A stretch of 23,638 nucleotides of DNA from Lachnospiraceae bacterium UBA7054 (GTDB lineage: Bacteria; Bacillota; Clostridia; Lachnospirales; Lachnospiraceae). Of the stretch, positions 1 through 7,283 are shown piece after piece; position 1 is the stretch's first letter; every line of letters starts with the position of its first letter. A program made the position numbers and the translations under genes. Where the stretch lies: assembly GCA_002492725.1 (NCBI GenBank), contig DLAF01000011.1, positions 48,644 to 72,281 of the forward strand, given 5' to 3'. The notes under the pieces are model-generated. The model had not been told where the DNA came from and ran no database searches. It saw nothing but the letters and a program-made list of their open reading frames with translations.

Positions 1-7
1 TCGATTG

Positions 8-29
8 CGAGATCCGCTTCGCGGACTCG
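8..29. other. Imperfect hairpin downstream of mnmA
   Basis: Positions 13-17 (TCCGC) pair with 21-25 (GCGGA) around the loop TTC. After a bulged A at 12, positions 8-11 pair with 26-29, giving a nine-pair stem. It lies about 40 nt beyond the mnmA stop codon. In the mnmA direction no T-run follows, so it is not a textbook intrinsic terminator. It could be a transcript 3' end or part of a larger repeat cut by the window edge. Confidence 0.4.
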
Positions 30-68
30 AAATAACGGGTGCTTTTTCATTTCCCTGATTTTACTGGT

Positions 69-1145
69 TTACATAATAACTCCCCCGCCCAGTACATAGT
101 CATCCTCGTAAAATACCACGGCCTGCCCCGGCGTGATCGCCCGGACGGGCTGTTTGAATTTCACCAGGATTCGATCTTCTCCCGCTTTCTCGATCACACA
201 TTTTTCCCCCGCGTGGTTGTACCGTATCTTAGCCGTTACCTCTCTCGGTTCCGGTAAGTCCGCCATCCCCATATAATTGATGCGGTCACAGCAAAGAATG
301 TCTCCAAACACATCCTCCGCCTCACCGATCACCACCTCATCCGTCTCGGGCCGGATCTTAGTGACAAACACAGGCCTGCCCATGGCAAGGTTTAACCCCT
401 TGCGCTGCCCCACCGTATAATGCGTGATGCCAAGATGCCTACCCAACACTTCTCCGTCTTTCGTCACAAAGTTTCCCGACTTCGGCACCCGCTCTTTCGC
501 CTCCCTGTCGATAAAGGCTGCATAATCATTGTCGGGAATAAAGCAGATTTCCTGACTGTCCGGCTTGTGCGCTACGGGAAGCCCCGCCTGTGCTGCCATC
601 TGTCTGATTTCCTCCTTCGTGTACTGCCCAACCGGCATCAACGTATGGGCAAGCTGCTCCTGTGTCAGACTGTAAAGTGCGTAAGTCTGATCCTTTTTCG
701 CCGACACCGCGCTGCGGATGGCGTATCTGCCGTTTGTAAGCCGAACAATCCCTGCGTAATGCCCCGTGGCGATATAGTCTGCGCCAATCTCCAGGCTCCT
801 GTGCAGCAAAGACTCCCACTTTACATAGCGGTTGCAGGCAATGCAGGGGTTGGGTGTCCTACCTGCCAGATACTCCGCCACGAAATAATCCATGACATGC
901 TCCCGAAATTCCCGCCTGAAATTCATCACATAATGGGGAATGTCCAGCACTTCTGCAACCCGTCCGGCATCCTCCACGGCGCTGAAACCACAGCATCCTC
1001 CCTGCTCCCCCGCCGTCACCGGATCTTCTTCCTGCCAGATCTGCATGGTGACTCCCACCACGTCATAGCCCTGTCTTTTCAATAAAAGGGCTGCCACGGA
1101 AGAATCCACGCCCCCGGACATCCCCACCACTACCTTCTTTGTCAT
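69..1145 (-). CDS. mnmA: tRNA-specific 2-thiouridylase MnmA
   Basis: MnmA adenylates U34 of the Lys, Glu and Gln tRNAs and transfers persulfide sulfur to make 2-thiouridine, in the cytoplasm. The 358 residues match the usual family length. The N-terminal PP-loop motif SGGVDSS is at residues 10-16. The two catalytic cysteines are visible as C101 in NPCIACN and C201 in PDSQEICFIP, followed by the C-terminal beta-barrel region. The ATG lies two bases after the upstream MarR stop codon. The sequence GAGGAATTATAAGGATG supplies a GAGG ribosome binding site inside the end of marR, so the two genes are almost certainly co-transcribed and probably translationally coupled. A CC pair at residues 51-52 lies in the nucleotide-binding half and is not the catalytic pair. 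Identification is firm. Confidence 0.96.
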   Translation of the reverse strand: MTKKVVVGMSGGVDSSVAALLLKRQGYDVVGVTMQIWQEEDPVTAGEQGGCCGFSAVEDAGRVAEVLDIPHYVMNFRREFREHVMDYFVAEYLAGRTPNPCIACNRYVKWESLLHRSLEIGADYIATGHYAGIVRLTNGRYAIRSAVSAKKDQTYALYSLTQEQLAHTLMPVGQYTKEEIRQMAAQAGLPVAHKPDSQEICFIPDNDYAAFIDREAKERVPKSGNFVTKDGEVLGRHLGITHYTVGQRKGLNLAMGRPVFVTKIRPETDEVVIGEAEDVFGDILCCDRINYMGMADLPEPREVTAKIRYNHAGEKCVIEKAGEDRILVKFKQPVRAITPGQAVVFYEDDYVLGGGVIM

Positions 1146-1147
1146 CC

Positions 1148-1579
1148 TTATAATTCCTCTTTTACATTAGCCAGCACTCTGCGCAGATATCCCTCAAACA
1201 CGAGAATCTCCTCCGTGCTGAAATCTTTGAAATATACTTTGTGCATCTTTTCGGAAACCTTGTCATAACTTTCTTGCAAACGAGCCGCCTTTTCGGTCAG
1301 CGCAATCAAATTTTTCCGCCTGTCCTTCGGGTCGGGCAAACGCTGCAACAGTCCTGCCGCCTCCATCCTGTCCAGCATGCTTGTAAGCGTTGTATTGGCA
1401 AGCCCCGTCTGCCTCGACAGTTCTATGATAGAAATATGGTCTTTCTGCCACAGAACATAAAGGATTTTGCCCTGTGCGCCGTTAAATTCCCTGATATTTT
1501 CTTTTTGCAGGATTTTTTCAAATACCCTGCCCCCGATCTGCTTGATCTGCGTGATCAAAAAGCCCGCCTGTGTTTGCAT
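1148..1579 (-). CDS. MarR-family transcriptional regulator (upstream of mnmA)
   Basis: A 143-residue winged-helix DNA-binding protein. The order is an N-terminal dimerisation helix, a helix-turn-helix around ISIIELSRQTGLANTTLTSM, the wing around DPKDRRKNLIALT, and C-terminal dimerisation helices. I start it at the ATG ending at 1579 because AGGAGGT lies seven bases upstream. The frame stays open for 16 more codons, but that upstream ATG has no comparable site. The gene is immediately upstream of mnmA (two-base gap) and divergent from the flippase gene at 1658, with only 78 bp between them, so it could control itself, mnmA and the flippase. Ligand and target are unknown. I see no convincing long palindrome in the 78-bp gap. 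Family assignment is secure. Confidence 0.9.
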   Translation of the reverse strand: MQTQAGFLITQIKQIGGRVFEKILQKENIREFNGAQGKILYVLWQKDHISIIELSRQTGLANTTLTSMLDRMEAAGLLQRLPDPKDRRKNLIALTEKAARLQESYDKVSEKMHKVYFKDFSTEEILVFEGYLRRVLANVKEEL

Positions 1580-1657
1580 CTCAAACACCTCCTGCAATTC
1601 TATTCTCTCTGTCTGCGACATAAACATAAACCATATCCCATACTAAGATGGTGTGCT

Positions 1658-3037
1658 ATGACATTGAAAAAATGGTCTCACCCTTTGGTGACCGGAACCG
1701 TTATTCTCACTGTAACCGGATTAGTCAGCCGCTTTATCGGCTTTTTTTACCGTATTTTCCTCTCCAATGTGTTCGGCGCCGAAGGCATGGGCATCTACCA
1801 GCTGATTTCTCCCGTACTTGCCCTCTCCTTCTCCCTCACGGTGTCCGGCATTCAGACCGCCATCTCCAAGTATGTAGCAAGCGAAACCAGTACCCGCGAT
1901 TACAAAGCTTCCTTCCGCACCCTCTGGGCGGGATTCCTGGTTGCCATGGCGCTCTCCTTCGCCTGCACCTTCTATATTTATCTGGGTGCGGATCACATTG
2001 CCCGCGTCTTTTTGATGGAGGAGCGGACGGCTCCCCTGCTTCGTATCATCGCACTCTCCATCCCCATGGCTACCGTCCATTCCTGCATCAACGGCTATTT
2101 CTATGGCATCCGCAAGACCGCCATTCCCGCCTTTTCCCAGCTTGCGGAACAAATCTGCCGGGTGGGGAGCGTTTACCTGATCTATTTTATCTGTAAGAGA
2201 CATGGCCTGACGCCCACCATCAGCTTCGCCGTAGTAGGACTTGTGATCGGTGAAAGCGCCTCCATGATCGTCTCCGTGGTGGCGATCCTTGCCCGCGCAC
2301 ATCAGGTGTTCCCTGCTTCCCTGCTTGGACGCCGCCGTCAAAACACACAACCTTTCTGTGCCGTAATCACTGTGTATCAGCATATTACAAAACAACTTTT
2401 ACGGCTCGCCGTCCCCCTGTCCGCCAACCGCCTCGTACTCAATCTCTTACAGAGCGTGGAGGCAATCTATATTCCCAACCGCCTGATGGCCTACGGCTTA
2501 AGCAACGCCAACGCTCTGAGTGTATACGGCGTGCTTACCGGCATGAGCCTGCCGCTAATCCTGTTTCCCTCCGCCATCACAAACTCCATCTCCGTACTGC
2601 TTCTGCCCATCGTATCCGAGGCGGACGCTTCCGGCAATCAAGCGGCTGTCCGACGGGCGATCCTGACCTCCATCCGCTGCTGCCTGCTCCTCGGCTTTGG
2701 CTGCACCGCTATGTTTTTACTGTTCGGAAGACTGGCCGGACGACTGCTCTTTCACTCGGAGCTTGCGGGCAGCTTTATCCTCACGCTCAGCTTCATCTGC
2801 CCTTTTATGTACATCGCAAGCACCTTAAACAGTATTCTCAATGGTCTTGGAAAAACCGTTCAAACCTTCCTTTTCAGCGTGATAAGCCTTCTGCTGCGCC
2901 TGCTGTTCGTATTTTTTGCCATCCCCGCCTACGGTATCAAGGGGTATCTGTGGGGCATCCTTGCCAGCCAGATGCTGCAGACCTTTCTGTGCACCGTGTC
3001 GGCGTTATGTATTTCACACAGGACGCACAGAGCGTAG
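1658..3037 (+). CDS. SpoVB/MVF-type lipid-linked polysaccharide flippase
   Basis: A 459-residue integral membrane protein of the MOP superfamily (MVF/SpoVB branch), which flips lipid-linked cell-wall or spore-cortex precursors across the membrane. The N-terminus runs GTVILTVTGLVSRFIGFFYR, then FGAEGMGIYQLI, a signature region of SpoVB-like proteins, followed by repeated hydrophobic segments consistent with about 12-14 helices. The open frame extends 139 codons upstream, antisense to the MarR gene. The ATG at 1658 is preferred because homologous sequence begins there, although only a weak AAGATGG site precedes it. It is somewhat shorter than a typical SpoVB of about 520 residues, so a vegetative paralogue is as likely as SpoVB itself. 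No clear terminator follows it. The family is clear; sporulation-specific use is inference. Confidence 0.85.
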   Translation: MTLKKWSHPLVTGTVILTVTGLVSRFIGFFYRIFLSNVFGAEGMGIYQLISPVLALSFSLTVSGIQTAISKYVASETSTRDYKASFRTLWAGFLVAMALSFACTFYIYLGADHIARVFLMEERTAPLLRIIALSIPMATVHSCINGYFYGIRKTAIPAFSQLAEQICRVGSVYLIYFICKRHGLTPTISFAVVGLVIGESASMIVSVVAILARAHQVFPASLLGRRRQNTQPFCAVITVYQHITKQLLRLAVPLSANRLVLNLLQSVEAIYIPNRLMAYGLSNANALSVYGVLTGMSLPLILFPSAITNSISVLLLPIVSEADASGNQAAVRRAILTSIRCCLLLGFGCTAMFLLFGRLAGRLLFHSELAGSFILTLSFICPFMYIASTLNSILNGLGKTVQTFLFSVISLLLRLLFVFFAIPAYGIKGYLWGILASQMLQTFLCTVSALCISHRTHRA

Positions 3038-3100
3038 TTCCGTACAAGACATGGAATTTCTTCGCGAAGCAGCCCTTACTGCAAGTGTTAGAAGTTCTTC

Positions 3101-3129
3101 TTGTACTTCTCTACACAATATACTATAAT
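3101..3129 (+). promoter_or_regulatory. Sigma-A promoter of the DAHP synthase gene
   Basis: The -35 box TTGTAC (3101-3106) and a perfect -10 box TATAAT (3124-3129) are separated by exactly 17 nt. Transcription would start near 3136, giving a leader of about 64 nt before the ATG at 3200. That is too short for a T-box or a typical tryptophan/tyrosine leader. Confidence 0.8.
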
Positions 3130-3165
3130 ATATGTGTTTTTGCCAGAGAAATAAACAGGATACAA

Positions 3166-3194
3166 GCGAAACGTCAATCCCGTTTCGCGGGAGG
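3166..3194 (+). promoter_or_regulatory. Leader hairpin abutting the aroF ribosome binding site
   Basis: GCGAAACG (3166-3173) and CGTTTCGC (3181-3188) form a perfect 8-bp stem with a 7-nt loop. The ribosome binding site GGGAGG (3189-3194) starts at the base directly after the stem, five bases before the ATG. The stem would sit on the edge of the ribosome footprint and could tune translation or protect the mRNA 5' region. No T-run follows, so it is not a terminator. Confidence 0.55.
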
Positions 3195-3199
3195 CCACT

Positions 3200-4228
3200 A
3201 TGTCATTTCAGTATGTAGCAAAATTACCCACCCCCGACGAGATCCGCGAACAGTTCCCTATGCCCGCGCATCTGGTTGAGGTCAAGAGAGAAAGAGATAT
3301 CGAGATCCGGGACGTCATCACGGGAAAAAGCAAGAAATTTATCGTGATCATCGGCCCCTGCTCCGCCGACAACGAAGAGGCTGTCTGTGATTATGTAAAC
3401 CGATTGGCAAGGGTCAATGAAAAGGTAAAGGACAAGCTGATTCTGATTCCCCGCATTTACACAAATAAGCCCCGCACCACGGGCGAGGGCTATAAAGGCA
3501 TCGTAAGCCAGCCGGATCCGGAAAAGAAACCCGATTTTACAAGCGGTCTGATTGCCATGCGCAAAATGCACATCCGCGCGATTGAAGAAACCGGGCTGAC
3601 CGCCGCCGACGAGATGCTCTACCCCGACAACTGGGGCTATGTGGAAGACATTCTCTCCTACGTGGCCATCGGCGCGCGCTCCGTGGAAGATCAGCAGCAC
3701 CGCATGACCGTCAGCGGTTTTGACGTGCCTGCCGGGATGAAGAACCCTACCAGCGGCACGCTTTCCGTGATGCTCAACTCCATCTATGCGGCGCAGCATC
3801 CCCATGATTTTACCTACAGAGGCTACGAAGTCAGCACAGGCGGCAATCCACTGGCTCACGCAGTACTGCGGGGTTCCACAAACAAACACGGCAGGAGCCT
3901 TCCGAATTACCACTACGAAGATTTAAACACCCTGTATACACTGTATCAGGATTACGATCTGGTCAATCCCGCCTGCATCATTGACGCCAACCACAATAAC
4001 TCAGACAAAAAATTCGAGCAGCAGATTCGTATTGTAAAGGAAGTGATGCACAGCCGTCGGCTGAACAAAGACATCCACAGTATGGTCAAAGGCGTGATGA
4101 TTGAAAGCTATATCGAGGAAGGCTGCCAGAAGATCGGCGAAGGGATTTACGGCAAGTCGATTACTGACCCGTGTCTTGGCTGGAAGGATTCGGAGCAGTT
4201 GATCTATGATATCGCGGAATATGAATAA
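3200..4228 (+). CDS. aroF: 3-deoxy-7-phosphoheptulonate synthase (DAHP synthase, type I)
   Basis: Catalyses the first step of the shikimate pathway, joining phosphoenolpyruvate and erythrose 4-phosphate. The 342 residues match the AroF/AroG/AroH type. Visible motifs are IGPCSAD with the metal-ligand cysteine C54, KPRTTGEGYKG at 90-100 (phosphoenolpyruvate binding), AGMKNPTSG near 178-186, DANHNNS near 263-269 with a metal-binding His, MIESYIEEG near 300-308, and TDPCLGW at 322-328. The short N-terminal extension is where aromatic amino acid feedback acts in this subfamily; which amino acid inhibits it cannot be read here. The start is supported by GGGAGG five bases upstream. It has its own promoter and is not grouped with other shikimate genes. 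It ends nine bases from the convergent nitrilase gene. Confidence 0.96.
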   Translation: MSFQYVAKLPTPDEIREQFPMPAHLVEVKRERDIEIRDVITGKSKKFIVIIGPCSADNEEAVCDYVNRLARVNEKVKDKLILIPRIYTNKPRTTGEGYKGIVSQPDPEKKPDFTSGLIAMRKMHIRAIEETGLTAADEMLYPDNWGYVEDILSYVAIGARSVEDQQHRMTVSGFDVPAGMKNPTSGTLSVMLNSIYAAQHPHDFTYRGYEVSTGGNPLAHAVLRGSTNKHGRSLPNYHYEDLNTLYTLYQDYDLVNPACIIDANHNNSDKKFEQQIRIVKEVMHSRRLNKDIHSMVKGVMIESYIEEGCQKIGEGIYGKSITDPCLGWKDSEQLIYDIAEYE

Positions 4229-4237
4229 GCTATGCTG

Positions 4238-5137
4238 TTACTCCCGATAGGTATCTCTCACAAACGGCTCCTGAATATTCGTCTCCGTTAACAGCCCGTA
4301 CTTTTTCGGATGCCGAAACGCATTTCCGTGCACTTCCCTTTTTCGATAATCGCGCAGCTGCTCTAAATCCAGTTCCGCAAGATACAGTCCTTCCTGCCCG
4401 TCCGCCTGCAAAATACAGGTATCTCTGGAACCGTCTGATGCCGGCAGATATGCCACGCCGTCAAAGACGCTCGATCCGCCGTTGCAGTCAGGTACCGTAT
4501 CCGGATAATTACAGGTTGCGATCGCCGCCATGTTTTCGAAGGCTCTGGTACGAAGCTGGGTCAGACGGTTGATTTCCATCGGGCAGGCATTCGGTACAAG
4601 AATCAGTTCCGCGCCTTCCAGCATCAGGATCCTTGCGCTTTCGGGAAACTCCCTGTCAAAACAGATCATCGCGCCGACTTTTACTTCTCCACACGCCGTA
4701 TCGAGGGTCGTAACATAAAACGCCTCCCCCGGCGTCAAATTGCGTTCCACATCAAAATCACAGGTATGCACTTTTGCATAGATCAATTTCCGCTCACCGA
4801 ACCTGTCAAAAAGAACCAGAGAATTGCGAGGTGCATCCCCATATTCTTCCAGCAGCGTGATCCCGATCGCCATGCCCAGTTCTTGCGCAAGGGCACCAAA
4901 CGCTTTGACAAAATCACTTTCTACGGAAACCGCTTCCGCCTTCCATTCTTCCACAGATCTGTCATAAATACGGTATCCGTTGCTCCACATTTCAGGAAAC
5001 AGGGCGATATCAGCCCCCCTTTCCTTGGCTTCCCTGCAATAACGGATTCCCTTTTCCAGATTCCCGGCAAGCGTCTCACAGGGGGCGATCTGTAATAAAG
5101 CGATTTTGATCTTATCATTTTTGTTTTGGCTCATCAT
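4238..5137 (-). CDS. Carbon-nitrogen hydrolase (nitrilase superfamily)
   Basis: A 299-residue cytoplasmic amidohydrolase with the nitrilase Glu-Lys-Cys triad. By position these are E49 in FPEMWSNG, K122 in YAKVHTCD and C159 in GAMICFDREFPE, in the family's usual order and spacing. Members hydrolyse omega-amides, N-carbamoyl compounds or nitriles, and the exact substrate cannot be told here. The frame is open 27 codons further upstream, but the ATGATG at 5137/5134 is preferred because the conserved domain starts a few residues later and a purine-rich GGAGAAAAGAGAA stretch precedes it. A sigma-A-like promoter lies 84 bp upstream. It is convergent with aroF and divergent from the MarR-MATE pair. 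Family assignment is firm. Confidence 0.92.
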   Translation of the reverse strand: MMSQNKNDKIKIALLQIAPCETLAGNLEKGIRYCREAKERGADIALFPEMWSNGYRIYDRSVEEWKAEAVSVESDFVKAFGALAQELGMAIGITLLEEYGDAPRNSLVLFDRFGERKLIYAKVHTCDFDVERNLTPGEAFYVTTLDTACGEVKVGAMICFDREFPESARILMLEGAELILVPNACPMEINRLTQLRTRAFENMAAIATCNYPDTVPDCNGGSSVFDGVAYLPASDGSRDTCILQADGQEGLYLAELDLEQLRDYRKREVHGNAFRHPKKYGLLTETNIQEPFVRDTYRE

Positions 5138-5220
5138 AATGTTCTCTTTTCTCCATACGGAAAAACAAATCCGGTTCGGACTTGGCACGCAGTCCACTAT
5201 GGCTGACTGCAGCTGCATTT

Positions 5221-5249
5221 ATTATACATTCTGTTCCATAGAATTACAA
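5221..5249 (-). promoter_or_regulatory. Promoter of the nitrilase-family gene
   Basis: Read on the minus strand: -35 TTGTAA (5244-5249), a 17-nt spacer and a perfect -10 TATAAT (5221-5226). Expected transcript start is near 5214, leaving a leader of about 77 nt. The rest of this 283-bp divergent region holds the MarR operator at 5324-5367. Confidence 0.65.
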
Positions 5250-5315
5250 CACACGCTTTTATCTGCCGGCTTTCTGCGAACCTTTCAAATTCCGGAAACT
5301 TATTTCCTGATCTGC

Positions 5316-5367
5316 TTGACTTTAGTATGAAATCGTACTATGCTTACATTTGGTACGATTTCATACT
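5316..5367 (+). promoter_or_regulatory. MarR-MATE promoter with a double palindromic operator
   Basis: The promoter is -35 TTGACT (5316-5321), a 17-nt spacer and -10 TATGCT (5339-5344). AGTATGAAATCGTAC (5324-5338) is the exact reverse complement of GTACGATTTCATACT (5353-5367). Each arm with one more base is also a near-palindrome of the form AGTAYGAWWTCRTACT (5324-5339 and 5352-5367; the latter begins with G). This therefore looks like two copies of a dimer site with centres 28 bp apart. One fills the -35/-10 spacer and the other covers the expected start site, the layout of a repressor that shuts its own promoter. Confidence 0.8.
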
Positions 5368-5420
5368 TTTTATCCGAAATGCAGCAAGGATATGATTTTT
5401 GAACCAAAAGGAGAAGAAAA

Positions 5421-5867
5421 ATGTTTGCCGACTTTTCAAATGAACTGAAACGATACAATTATCTGCTGAGCGAGACAGACGCCGCCTATCATGAAGCTTC
5501 TTCCAAGTTAGGCCTGCCGGACAGCTCCATGATCGTTCTCTACACCATCCTCGATTCCGGAGATCCCTGTCCGCTGCGGGATATCTGCCAAAACGCCGGC
5601 ATCAGCAAGCAGACCGTCAATTCCGCGCTTCGCAGACTGGAAGCAGAGGGTATCCTTTTTCTGGAAAACGCAGACGGCAAAAACAAAACCGTCCATCTCA
5701 CCAAGGAAGGGCAAAAACTGGCCGAAGCAACAGCCGGAAAAATTATGAAACTGGAAAATGACATTTTTTCCTCATGGACGGAAGAAGCTGTGAATCAATA
5801 CCTGGCGCTGACCGAGCGCTATCTGCATGACTTTAAGGCGCGGCTTAACCGCCTGCAGTCCTTTTGA
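5421..5867 (+). CDS. MarR-family transcriptional regulator (upstream of MATE pump)
   Basis: A 148-residue winged-helix regulator. The recognition region is CQNAGISKQTVNSALRRLEA at about residues 55-74, the wing is in ENADGKNKTVHLTKEGQK, and helical dimerisation segments lie at both ends. AAAGGAG lies seven to eight bases before the ATG. It is the first gene of a two-gene unit with the MATE pump 50 bp downstream, the same pairing as the known MepR-MepA system of Staphylococcus aureus. The double operator over its promoter suggests that it represses itself and the pump, with release by a pump substrate. Orthology to MepR itself is not claimed. Family certain, role inferred from context. Confidence 0.92.
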   Translation: MFADFSNELKRYNYLLSETDAAYHEASSKLGLPDSSMIVLYTILDSGDPCPLRDICQNAGISKQTVNSALRRLEAEGILFLENADGKNKTVHLTKEGQKLAEATAGKIMKLENDIFSSWTEEAVNQYLALTERYLHDFKARLNRLQSF

Positions 5868-5917
5868 CACCTTCCTAAGTCAGCTTTTTAAACGATAGAA
5901 AAATAAGGAAACAGACC

Positions 5918-7255
5918 ATGAAAACAACCATTCAATTATCAGACCACTTTACTTACAATAAACTGCTTCGCTTTACCCTGCCCTCCATCGTTATGATGGT
6001 ATTTACCTCCATCTACAGCGTGGTGGACGGCTTCTTTGTGTCCAATTTTGCCGGAAAGACCGCCTTTGCGTCCGTCAATCTGATATTTCCCTTCGTCATG
6101 ATTCTGGGCGGTATGGGCTTTATGATCGGTACAGGCGGCACCGCTTTAGTCTCTCTGGTGCTCGGCACCGGTGACAGCCAAAAAGCAAACCGTTATTTTT
6201 CCATGATGGTTTATCTAACCTTGCTGCTTGGCATCATCCTGTCTGTTCTGGGCGTTCTCTTTACGCGCCCCATGGCAGAACTTCTCGGCGCAACACCGGA
6301 AATGATGGAGGACTGTGTCCACTACGGTCGAATCGTATTATGTTTTACTGCTCCGTTTATGCTGCAGAATGTCTTTCAGAGCTTTTTGATCGCGGCTGAG
6401 CGGCCGAAACTGGGGCTTGCGGCAACCGTAAGCGCGGGCGTGACCAACATGTTTCTGGACGCCCTCTTCGTGGGTGTATTCCGCTGGGGTGTGGCCGGGG
6501 CTGCCCTTGCCACCGGCATCAGCCAGTGCGTAGGCGGCTTGCTTCCCCTGCTCTATTTTATCCGCCCCAACACCAGCCTTCTGCGGCTCACCCTGACAAA
6601 ATTGGAACTAAAACCGATCCTGCAGGCCTGCGCCAACGGCTCCTCTGAACTAATGAGCAATATTTCCTCCTCCATTGTCAGCATGATCTATAACTTCCAG
6701 CTATTGAAATATGTGGGCGAAAACGGCGTATCGGCATACGGTGTGCTGATGTACGTGCAGTTCATTTTTATTGCCATCTACATCGGCTACTCCATCGGCG
6801 CTGCTCCCGTGATCAGTTACCACTACGGTGCGGGAAATTATGAGGAGCTGAAAAATATGCTGAAAAAAAGCCTGCTGCTGATGGCCGGCACAAGCCTGGT
6901 ACTGACTGCCTCGGCCTTCCTGCTTGCCGCACCGCTCTCGAAAATATTTGTAGGCTACGACGCGGAGCTGTTTGCGCTGACATGCCATGCATTTCGGCTG
7001 TTTTCCTACGCTTTCCTGTTTGCCGGATTCAATATTTTTGCCTCTTCCTTTTTTACTGCCTTAAACAACGGTGCGATTTCGGCAGCCATATCCTTCATGC
7101 GTACACTGATTTTCCAAACAGCTGCCGTATTGATCCTGCCGCTGTTTTTCGATGTGGACGGCATCTGGTGCGCCGTCACGGTGGCGGAGGTGTTGGCCTT
7201 TTTACTGTCTGCCGCTTTCCTGTTTGCAAAGCGAAAGAAATACCACTATCTGTAA
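5918..7255 (+). CDS. MATE-family efflux transporter (MepA-like)
   Basis: A 445-residue membrane protein of the MATE/MOP multidrug exporter family, which expels cationic drugs or metabolites using a Na+ or H+ gradient. The N-terminal region has LPSIVMMVFTSIYSVVDGFF and then ASVNLIFPFVMILGGMGFMI with a GTGGTALVS segment, all typical of MepA-like MATE proteins. Two pseudo-symmetric halves of about six hydrophobic helices are apparent, and the length is normal. AAGGAA about eight bases upstream supports the ATG. It is co-transcribed with the preceding MarR gene. The C-terminus is short and basic. No recognisable terminator separates it from the convergent hydrolase gene that ends 28 bp away. Substrate unknown. 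Confidence 0.93.
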   Translation: MKTTIQLSDHFTYNKLLRFTLPSIVMMVFTSIYSVVDGFFVSNFAGKTAFASVNLIFPFVMILGGMGFMIGTGGTALVSLVLGTGDSQKANRYFSMMVYLTLLLGIILSVLGVLFTRPMAELLGATPEMMEDCVHYGRIVLCFTAPFMLQNVFQSFLIAAERPKLGLAATVSAGVTNMFLDALFVGVFRWGVAGAALATGISQCVGGLLPLLYFIRPNTSLLRLTLTKLELKPILQACANGSSELMSNISSSIVSMIYNFQLLKYVGENGVSAYGVLMYVQFIFIAIYIGYSIGAAPVISYHYGAGNYEELKNMLKKSLLLMAGTSLVLTASAFLLAAPLSKIFVGYDAELFALTCHAFRLFSYAFLFAGFNIFASSFFTALNNGAISAAISFMRTLIFQTAAVLILPLFFDVDGIWCAVTVAEVLAFLLSAAFLFAKRKKYHYL

Positions 7256-7283
7256 CTGCCATTTTTCCCTGAGCTTCGTCCTT

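Noticed and set aside
1241..1657. Upstream extension of the flippase reading frame
   Set aside because: It runs antisense through the MarR gene and does not resemble the flippase family; homology begins at 1658.
1620..1657. MarR operator in the divergent marR-flippase gap
   Set aside because: Only weak partial symmetry (CCAT...ATGG) is visible, nothing comparable to the site at 5324-5367.
3060..3069. 10-bp palindrome CTTCGCGAAG between the flippase gene and the aroF promoter
   Set aside because: It is isolated, has no T-run and is not placed at a promoter; chance occurrence is likely.
3042..3106. GTACAAGA and TCTTGTAC inverted repeat spanning 50 nt before the aroF promoter
   Set aside because: The arms are only 8 bp and far apart, and one is mostly explained by the -35 box; too weak to call an operator.
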